A stretch of 6,182 nucleotides of DNA from CAZYWA01 sp964650975 [NCBI: uncultured bacterium] (GTDB taxonomy: Bacteria; JADJOY01). A program made the position numbers and the translations under genes. This document shows positions 1 through 4,819 of this stretch, in pieces. The notes beneath the pieces were generated by a model. That model saw only the letters and a list, made by a program, of their open reading frames with translations, was not told the origin of the DNA and ran no database searches. Each line of letters begins with the position of its first letter. Within the stretch, counting starts at the first letter, position 1. The stretch lies in assembly GCA_964650975.1 (NCBI GenBank), contig CAZYWA010000477.1, positions 1-6,182 of the forward strand. The letters run 5' to 3'.

Positions 1-966
1 CGCCAGGAACGCCGGGTGATAGCCGGCGCCACTCGCGGTGCGCGCCGCGCTCCAGCCGAAGCTCGCCTTCGGCACCTCGGTGGCGCCCGCGGCGCCGACG
101 CTCAGGTTCGACGCGGGAAAGCTCCTCGGCAGCCACGCGAGCGCCACCGCCACAGCAACCCCGGCCGCACCGCTGGTGGCCAGCACCCGTCCCAGCCGCG
201 GGCCGGTCCACGACATCCCGGGAGAAGGAGAGGCCGCGAGCCAGCCGCGCGCTCGCCAGCGGCGCGCGAGCCACACGTGAGCCATCACGAACGGTGTCGC
301 GATCACCAGGAACCGCACGTGCACCGGGATCAGGTCTCCCAGGATCACGAGCAGCGCGACGATCGCACCGGCCCCCAGCGACACCTTGAGGAAGAGCCAG
401 CCCAGCCGTGCACTCCACGCGAAGAGCTGGCGCTCGGCCCACGAGATCTCCGCGCCCGCGGCGGCGGCGGGCAACTCGAGCCGCACGTGACGACCCACGC
501 TCACCGCGAGCATCAAGGTGGCGAACTGGCCCATCGCCTGGTGAAAAACCCGCGCCGTGATCGTGTAGGTCGCCGCTCGCGGACCGAACGCACCGATGGC
601 GCCACTCGCCGCCAGGAAAGCGAACGCGAACCACACCACGTGCAGGAAGACCCGGTTGGCGCGCGGCCGGCCGGGCCGGGCGAGCCGCAGGAAAAGCAGG
701 AAGAGACCGAGGTTGAGCGGCACGCCGACCGGCACGTAGCGCGATCCGGCGACGAACAAGAGCAGGAGGAAGAGCCAGTCCGCGAACCCGAAGCCGAAGA
801 GCAGCCGCGCGATCGCGGGCGCCACGCGGTGCGCGGCCCGTGACACGGCCCCGACGAGGCGCGCGGCAGCCGAGCGAGGCGTTGCGGAAGAGGACAAAAG
901 AGCGGCGAGTCGCGAACGCGGCGAAGGGGCGCCGAGCGGCCATCCTGACACGGATCGAACACCCAT
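1..966 (-). CDS. Polytopic membrane protein of unknown function, 3' end off the left edge
   Basis: Reading the minus strand from ATG at 966-964 gives 322 codons with no stop to base 1, so the C-terminus lies outside the window. After an Ala/Ser/Arg-rich N-terminus (residues 1-50), the protein shows about seven hydrophobic segments: near 53-73, 76-96, 106-127, 140-158, 188-212, 214-236 and 262-279. Arg-rich loops such as 97-104 and 237-241 lie between some of them. After the last segment comes a more polar stretch (283-322) that ends in GAGYHPAFLA at the edge. This may be the start of an extracytoplasmic domain. I do not recognise the family. O-antigen ligase/polymerase-like or other 6-8 segment envelope proteins are possible, but no signature motif is visible. 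The start is uncertain: there is no clear Shine-Dalgarno before 966, and the first 40 residues look low-complexity, so GTG at 846-844 is a credible alternative that would widen the divergent promoter region. The opposite-strand frame is Arg/Glu/His-rich and looks like a shadow. The gene is divergent from the plus-strand operon. Confidence 0.75.
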   Translation of the reverse strand, partial: MGVRSVSGWPLGAPSPRSRLAALLSSSATPRSAAARLVGAVSRAAHRVAPAIARLLFGFGFADWLFLLLLFVAGSRYVPVGVPLNLGLFLLFLRLARPGRPRANRVFLHVVWFAFAFLAASGAIGAFGPRAATYTITARVFHQAMGQFATLMLAVSVGRHVRLELPAAAAGAEISWAERQLFAWSARLGWLFLKVSLGAGAIVALLVILGDLIPVHVRFLVIATPFVMAHVWLARRWRARGWLAASPSPGMSWTGPRLGRVLATSGAAGVAVAVALAWLPRSFPASNLSVGAAGATEVPKASFGWSAARTASGAGYHPAFLA

Positions 967-977
967 CAAAGGCGCGC

Positions 978-983
978 TATGAT
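978..983 (+). promoter_or_regulatory. Possible -10 element (TATGAT) for the plus-strand operon
   Basis: TATGAT matches five of six bases of the sigma-70 -10 consensus and stands out in very GC-rich surroundings. At a 17-base spacing the -35 position (955-960, TCGAAC) matches only three of six. A better -35-like CTGACA at 945-950 is 27 bases away, which is too far. If this is the -10 element, transcription would start around 989-991, at the left edge of the C10 run, and leave a 5' UTR of about 95 bases. This is an inference from one hexamer. Confidence 0.25.
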
Positions 984-1089
984 CGAGGTTCCCCCCCCCC
1001 GTGACGCCCGGTCGCTCGCGACGCATCCGCCTGTTCACGGCCGCCGCATCGCGACACCCCTTCCCTGCCTTCCTTGCCGACCCCGATGA
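979..1089 (+). other. Possible 36-codon leader ORF coupled to the first operon gene
   Basis: ATG at 979 opens a 36-codon frame (starting MIEVPPPRDARS, rich in Pro and Arg) that stops with TGA at 1087-1089. This makes an ATGA overlap with the ATG of the next gene at 1086, the same arrangement as the two downstream junctions. AAAGG at 968-972 is a plausible Shine-Dalgarno, six bases before the ATG. The frame reads through the C10 tract. Arguments against it: the sequence is low-complexity, it leaves only 12 bases to the annotated start of the divergent gene, and it would not be transcribed if TATGAT at 978 is the -10 element. It is listed as a candidate only. Confidence 0.2.
991..1000 (+). repeat. 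Homopolymeric C10 tract
   Basis: There are ten consecutive C on the plus strand, preceded by GTT and followed by GTG. No other C or G run of this length was noticed in the window. It lies between divergent genes, 86 bases upstream of the first operon ATG and at the predicted transcription start. Long mononucleotide runs are classic sites of strand slippage (phase variation) and of sequencing or assembly length errors. It does not lie inside any of the three main plus-strand genes. Confidence 0.9.
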
Positions 1090-2762
1090 CCCGCTCGTGG
1101 CCACGAGGCGTCGCGCGTTACGCGCTCCTCGCCATGGACGCGGTGGCATTCGTGGCCACGTTCTACTGGGTGCTGCGCGCCTCGCTGCAAGGAGTCGACG
1201 GCGCCCTCGCGCCGTCCGGAGCGTGGCTTCGCTGTGGCGCCGGCCTCGGTGCACTGGTGGCGCTGCGCTTCGTCGCGCAGCGTCTCGGCCACGCTTCGAA
1301 CCAGCCGCGCGAGGCGGCGCGCGAGCTGGGCGGGATCGCGCTCGCCATCGCGCTACCGACCCTGGCCAGCTACGCCGGATCGACCAAGGGGATCTCGTGG
1401 CTCTGGCTGGCGCAAGAGTGGTCGAAGATCCCCGCCAACTTCGTGTTGCTGGAGAGGCTCTCGCCGCTCTTCGCGCTCGCGGCGGTCGCGTGCTTCGCGA
1501 CCATGGCCGGGCTCGCCGCGGCCGTCGGTCCGGGGCGGCGCGCACGATTCACGGCCTGGGCGCCCGGGCTCTTGGCGCTGGCGATCACGATCGAGCTCAC
1601 GCGCATCTCGGCCAGCATGCGGATCTCGGTGTATTTCGTGGTCTACGCGCTGCCGTGGGTGATCTGCGCCCGCGGCCTGTGGCGCGGTCGAGCCCGGCTG
1701 GCGGCGCGCGCCGCGGCGCTCGGCTCGGCCACCGGGCTCCTGCTCGTCCACTACGTCGGATTGACGCCACTCGGTCGCGCCCACTTCGCCGACCTCGCGG
1801 GCGTGAAACGGATCTACCCGGCGGACGGCGAGACACCCGCGGTGCCGCTCGCGTTCCTGCGCGACTTCGAGCTCGATGCTGCGCGCGGCAAGCTCTACTC
1901 GGCCTACGGCCCCACGTCCGGAATCCTGGTGATCGACCTGGCGAGCGGTGTGCTGACACCGATTCCGGTCGGGAACGGCCTCGTGAGGCACCTCCGCAAC
2001 TCGCGTGATCCGAACCTGATCTACGCGCTCGACTGGGTCCATGCCGACCTGTTGCGCATCACCAAGGAGCCGTTCGCGATCGAGCCCGGCACCACCGAGC
2101 TTTTCGGCCCCAAGCGCCTGGTGCCGATGAGCTTCCTGCTGGGTGCCGAGAGCGCGTTCGTGATCTACACCGAGGAGCCGGGCCTCGCGGAGCTCGATCT
2201 GGCGCACGGCGCGATCACGCGAACGATGTCGTTCCGCGAGCTCGGCCTCACCAGCTACCGTAGCGGCGCCTGGGAGGCGGTGGGCGACGCGGATCAGGGC
2301 TTCCTGGCCGTCGAGATCGGCGCCACCGACGCCACCGGCCGCTACCGGCTGGCGCGCATCGACCTCAAGAGCCTCACCGTCGAGCGCACCGCGGACGTGC
2401 CGGACGGCGGGCTCGCGATCCTGTGGGTGCCGGAACGCTCGGCGATCATCACGGCAGGATTCTTCACCGATCGGATCTTCGAGTTCGACGCGACGACGCT
2501 CGAGCTACGCCGCACCCTCCACGGTCCGCTCAACTGCCGGGCCCTGGCGTACGATGCGCACCGTGACCTGCTGGTGGCGACCGCGTTCCTGCCCGGGGAG
2601 CTGTGGATGATGCGCTGGGCGGACGGCTCGGTGGTCTCGAAGGATCGGGTCGGCAACAAGTCGATGTCGCTGGCGCTCGATCGCGACGCGGACCGTCTCT
2701 ACCTGGGCAGCGAGGACGGAGTCTTCGCCGTGGACCTGGCGACTTTCACGGGGCAACCATGA
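1086..2762 (+). CDS. Seven-segment membrane protein with C-terminal beta-propeller (paralogue 1)
   Basis: The gene encodes 558 aa from ATG 1086. An upstream in-frame TTG at 1074 is less likely. Hydrophobic segments fall near residues 12-30, 46-66, 82-98, 126-147, 157-171, 178-196 and 206-227. Arg-rich loops at 65-80, 148-154 and 196-208 fit an N-in, C-out topology by the positive-inside rule, which puts the C-terminal half in the periplasm. The loop at 99-125 carries KGIS..W...EWSK...N. Asp18 lies in segment 1, and HYVGL (222-226) marks the membrane exit. Residues 258-558 contain about seven repeats of 35-45 residues with the YVTN/NHL-like pattern 'hydrophobic strand, D...G.LYxA, G.I.VIDL..G', consistent with one seven-bladed propeller. 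No enzyme motif or haem site was seen. The gene overlaps the downstream lipoprotein gene by four bases and is a clear paralogue of the third operon gene. The family is not recognised, so function is open; ligand sensing or scaffolding is only a guess. Confidence 0.88.
   Translation: MTRSWPRGVARYALLAMDAVAFVATFYWVLRASLQGVDGALAPSGAWLRCGAGLGALVALRFVAQRLGHASNQPREAARELGGIALAIALPTLASYAGSTKGISWLWLAQEWSKIPANFVLLERLSPLFALAAVACFATMAGLAAAVGPGRRARFTAWAPGLLALAITIELTRISASMRISVYFVVYALPWVICARGLWRGRARLAARAAALGSATGLLLVHYVGLTPLGRAHFADLAGVKRIYPADGETPAVPLAFLRDFELDAARGKLYSAYGPTSGILVIDLASGVLTPIPVGNGLVRHLRNSRDPNLIYALDWVHADLLRITKEPFAIEPGTTELFGPKRLVPMSFLLGAESAFVIYTEEPGLAELDLAHGAITRTMSFRELGLTSYRSGAWEAVGDADQGFLAVEIGATDATGRYRLARIDLKSLTVERTADVPDGGLAILWVPERSAIITAGFFTDRIFEFDATTLELRRTLHGPLNCRALAYDAHRDLLVATAFLPGELWMMRWADGSVVSKDRVGNKSMSLALDRDADRLYLGSEDGVFAVDLATFTGQP
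2759..2762 (+). promoter_or_regulatory. ATGA start/stop overlap (translational coupling)
   Basis: The TGA stop of the first membrane-propeller gene (2760-2762) overlaps the ATG of the lipoprotein gene (2759-2761). Such overlaps commonly allow re-initiation by the terminating ribosome and tie the output of the two genes together. A GGGG stretch at 2750-2753 may help re-initiation. Confidence 0.85.
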
Positions 2763-4819
2763 TCGCTCGGCCGACTCGCTGCCGCCGCTCGGCGGCGGCG
2801 TTGGTCCTCGTCGCGTGCGTTGCGTTCCTGCCCGCCGCCTGCAAGGACGATCGGGACGGCAAGGGCTCGGCTCCCGCCAGCAGCGCGCAAACCGAGGACC
2901 GCGAAGGCAAGGACATTCCCGGCCCCTTCTCGCTCTGGTTGCAACGCCACATCCAGGGTGCCTGGAACTGGGTCACCGCACAGGAGCGCTTCGGCTTCCT
3001 GTGGGGCGCGATCTGCCGCTTCGCGGTGCCGACCCCGAATGGCTACGTGGCCGGGACCGGTTTCGGCGTGTCGCTCCTCGTGCCCCAGCCGGACGGGCGG
3101 CTGCACGTGGTGGCGACCGCGAACATCGGCAGCTCGACCCACGGCGGAGCGTCCCTCGGCAACCGCGTCTACCTCGCGGCCGGCTACGACGGGCTGGTGA
3201 CGCTCGATGCCTCGCGCCCGAACGAGCTGCGCGTTCTGGGTCGCGCCACGGGCGTCGGTTACGCACTCTCGGTGGCGCTCAGCAAGGGCTACGCCTTCCT
3301 CGCCTACAAGGAGAAAGGCGGCCTGGCGATCTACAAGCTGCGTGATCCCGAGCCGCCACTGCTCGTCCAGCATCTCGAAGCCGGCGACAGCTTCGCGCAG
3401 ATCGTGGTCGACGGAGACCGCGCGTACGCCGTCGGAGACGAGCGCGTGCTGATCTTCGACGTCGCGAATCCCGAGCAGCCGGCGCTGCTGGGAACGCTCG
3501 CCATCCCCTATCAAATCCTGCCCAAGCCCACCGACCCGATGCCGCGTCACATCGCGGTGCGCGGCCAGCGCGCGTTCGTGGCGCACGGAGCACACGGGTT
3601 GCTCGAGTTGGACGTGAGCGATCCGAAGACACCGCGGGTGATGACGCGGATCGAAGGCATCGACTTCTGCGACTGGGTCACGGTGAACGGCAACCGGCTC
3701 TACGCGGCGTCCGAGGGGTCGCCGGTCAAGGTCGCCGACATCTCCGATCCCGATTCGCCGCGCTGGGTGGGCGATCTCGACATGGGCGACGCACCGCCCG
3801 GCGCCGGCGTCCTCGACGTGGCCTCGCTGCAAGGCGCCACGCAGCTTTTGCCGCTGGCACTCGGCCCGCGCGGGATTTTCCTCTACGACACCCGCGAGAA
3901 TCCGCTGCCGAAGCTCATCTCGTCTTACGTGCCGCCCGCTTACTTCAACCGGGTGCGGGTGATCGGCGATCAGGCGTATGCGGCTGCGGGAACGGGTGGC
4001 CTCGAGGTGTACTCACTCGCCGATCCCGCACGACCCAGGCTGGTGGGCACGCACAGGACCCAGGGAATGGCGCGCGGTCTGAGTGTCATCGACGATCAGC
4101 TGTGGGTGTCCGACGTGCTCGGCTGGGTGCTGATCATGAAGCCGGTCGAAGGCGCCGTGCCCGAGTTGCTCGACGAGACCGATCGCGGCGGCCACGCGTG
4201 GGAGGTCGACGCGGTCGGAGACCGGGTGTTCTTCGCCAACTCGCAGGTCGGGATCGGCGCGGGCCGGCGGGTCGGTGGGAAGGTCGAGATGGAGGGCGAG
4301 GCGTTCGCCGGCGGCTACACGATCGAGGTCGCCGGCTTCGGCTCGTACGGTTACGGCGGCACGGTCGGCAACGGAGTGGTGGTGTTCCGCTGCGACCCGC
4401 CGCCTCCGCACCTGGTGCGAGCCCTTCACTGGGGGACGATCGGCCCGATCCGCATCGGACCGGTCGCGACCGCGGTCACGGTGCACGGCTCGACGCTCTA
4501 TGTGGGCGACGCCCGCGGCAAGCTCCTCGCGTACAGCCTCGCCGATCCGAGCTCGCCCGAGCTTCTCTGGAGCCGCCATCTGGGCGCGGCCATCTTCGAC
4601 ATCGTCGCCGAGGACGATGGCCTCTGGATCAGCGCCGGGCCTGACGGAGTGGTGCAGCTCGACGTGACCGGCCCGAAACCGCGCGAGATCCGCCGCCTGG
4701 CGCTGCCGCGCGGCGACGCACCCGCCACCGCGATGAGCAGCGCGCGCTACCGCGACCGGGTGCTGGTGGCGGCCGGCGCCGCTGGTCTCGTGTCTCTGCC
4801 GCTGCCCGCTTCTCCATGA
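2759..4819 (+). CDS. Lipoprotein composed of LVIVD-like beta-propeller repeats
   Basis: The gene encodes 686 aa. The start is set by ATG 2759, which overlaps the preceding stop (ATGA), has GGGG five bases upstream, and begins a signal peptide: basic MIARPTRCRR, then hydrophobic 11-27. A longer in-frame start at GTG 2603 would bury this signal. The likely lipidated residue is Cys28, followed by KDD; its -3 residue is Pro, so the lipobox is imperfect. LVAC ending at Cys20 is the canonical alternative. Residues 29-53 are a charged, small-residue tether, and 57-82 form a Trp-rich segment. From about 131 to the end there are some 12 units of the LVIVD type (V.G...YVA.G..GL.V.D.SDP..P..VG), such as those with DVANPEQP, DVSDPKTP, DISDPDSP and SLADPARP. 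This is enough for one large or two stacked propellers. LVIVD proteins are mostly uncharacterised surface or periplasmic proteins. A Gly-rich insertion (498-538) interrupts one unit. Cysteines of the mature part are 86, 304 and 545. No catalytic motif was seen. Confidence 0.9.
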   Translation: MIARPTRCRRSAAALVLVACVAFLPAACKDDRDGKGSAPASSAQTEDREGKDIPGPFSLWLQRHIQGAWNWVTAQERFGFLWGAICRFAVPTPNGYVAGTGFGVSLLVPQPDGRLHVVATANIGSSTHGGASLGNRVYLAAGYDGLVTLDASRPNELRVLGRATGVGYALSVALSKGYAFLAYKEKGGLAIYKLRDPEPPLLVQHLEAGDSFAQIVVDGDRAYAVGDERVLIFDVANPEQPALLGTLAIPYQILPKPTDPMPRHIAVRGQRAFVAHGAHGLLELDVSDPKTPRVMTRIEGIDFCDWVTVNGNRLYAASEGSPVKVADISDPDSPRWVGDLDMGDAPPGAGVLDVASLQGATQLLPLALGPRGIFLYDTRENPLPKLISSYVPPAYFNRVRVIGDQAYAAAGTGGLEVYSLADPARPRLVGTHRTQGMARGLSVIDDQLWVSDVLGWVLIMKPVEGAVPELLDETDRGGHAWEVDAVGDRVFFANSQVGIGAGRRVGGKVEMEGEAFAGGYTIEVAGFGSYGYGGTVGNGVVVFRCDPPPPHLVRALHWGTIGPIRIGPVATAVTVHGSTLYVGDARGKLLAYSLADPSSPELLWSRHLGAAIFDIVAEDDGLWISAGPDGVVQLDVTGPKPREIRRLALPRGDAPATAMSSARYRDRVLVAAGAAGLVSLPLPASP
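2781..2799 (+). other. GC-only hairpin early in the lipoprotein coding region
   Basis: GCCGCCGC (2781-2788) and GCGGCGGC (2792-2799) are perfect inverted complements separated by the three bases TCG. They would form an eight-pair GC stem in the mRNA, 20 bases after the ATG. The hairpin overlaps codons 8-14, which encode the end of the basic region and the start of the hydrophobic core of the signal peptide. It could modulate re-initiation or ribosome speed, or could simply result from Arg/Ala codons in GC-rich DNA. Confidence 0.35.
4816..4819 (+). promoter_or_regulatory. Second ATGA start/stop overlap (translational coupling)
   Basis: The lipoprotein stop TGA (4817-4819) overlaps the ATG (4816-4818) of the second membrane-propeller gene. 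The 20 bases upstream are pyrimidine-rich with no Shine-Dalgarno match, so expression of the downstream gene probably depends on ribosomes finishing the lipoprotein gene. Confidence 0.85.

Larger units (their letters stand above)
967..1085. promoter_or_regulatory. Divergent intergenic region
   Basis: This is the only clearly non-coding gap between opposite-strand genes, so it, perhaps with the first ~120 bases of the minus-strand gene, should carry promoters for both directions. What can be seen is a TATGAT hexamer, a run of ten C and a short open leader, all described separately. No strong inverted-repeat operator, riboswitch-like structure or terminator was seen. The right-hand part (1055-1085) is pyrimidine-rich on the plus strand, so the first operon gene lacks an obvious Shine-Dalgarno sequence. 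Confidence 0.5.

Noticed and set aside
16-843. Plus-strand ORF of 275 codons opposite the left-hand membrane gene
   Set aside because: The composition is Arg/Glu/His/Gln-rich with no hydrophobic core or domain, typical of an antisense shadow in GC-rich DNA. The minus-strand frame gives a coherent multi-segment membrane protein.
513-962. Minus-strand ORF of 149 codons starting MFDPCQDG
   Set aside because: It is an out-of-frame shadow of the left-hand gene, rich in Arg, Ser and Cys. The membrane-protein frame is one register away and longer.
979-1088. Idea that the leader frame is the true N-terminus of the first operon gene, broken by a C-tract length error
   Set aside because: Adding one C brings an immediate TGA (1002-1004), and removing one C leads to the wrong frame, so a one-base length change in the tract does not fuse the leader to the gene.
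1001-2008. Plus-strand ORF of 335 codons beginning at the end of the C tract
   Set aside because: It is Arg/Ala-rich and overlaps the first membrane-propeller gene in another frame. Only the latter has membrane segments and repeats matching its paralogue.
2603-2758. N-terminal extension of the lipoprotein from GTG 2603
   Set aside because: It lies wholly within the preceding gene in another frame, adds 52 Gly/Arg-rich residues and hides the signal peptide. ATG 2759 has the ATGA overlap and an upstream G-run.
2699-3832. Minus-strand ORF of 377 codons
   Set aside because: It is antisense to the lipoprotein gene, with His/Arg/Val-rich composition. The plus frame has a signal peptide and regular LVIVD repeats.
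4793-4815. Terminator or separate promoter between the lipoprotein and the second membrane-propeller gene
   Set aside because: The genes overlap by four bases, and no stem followed by a T-run or promoter-like hexamer pair is visible.
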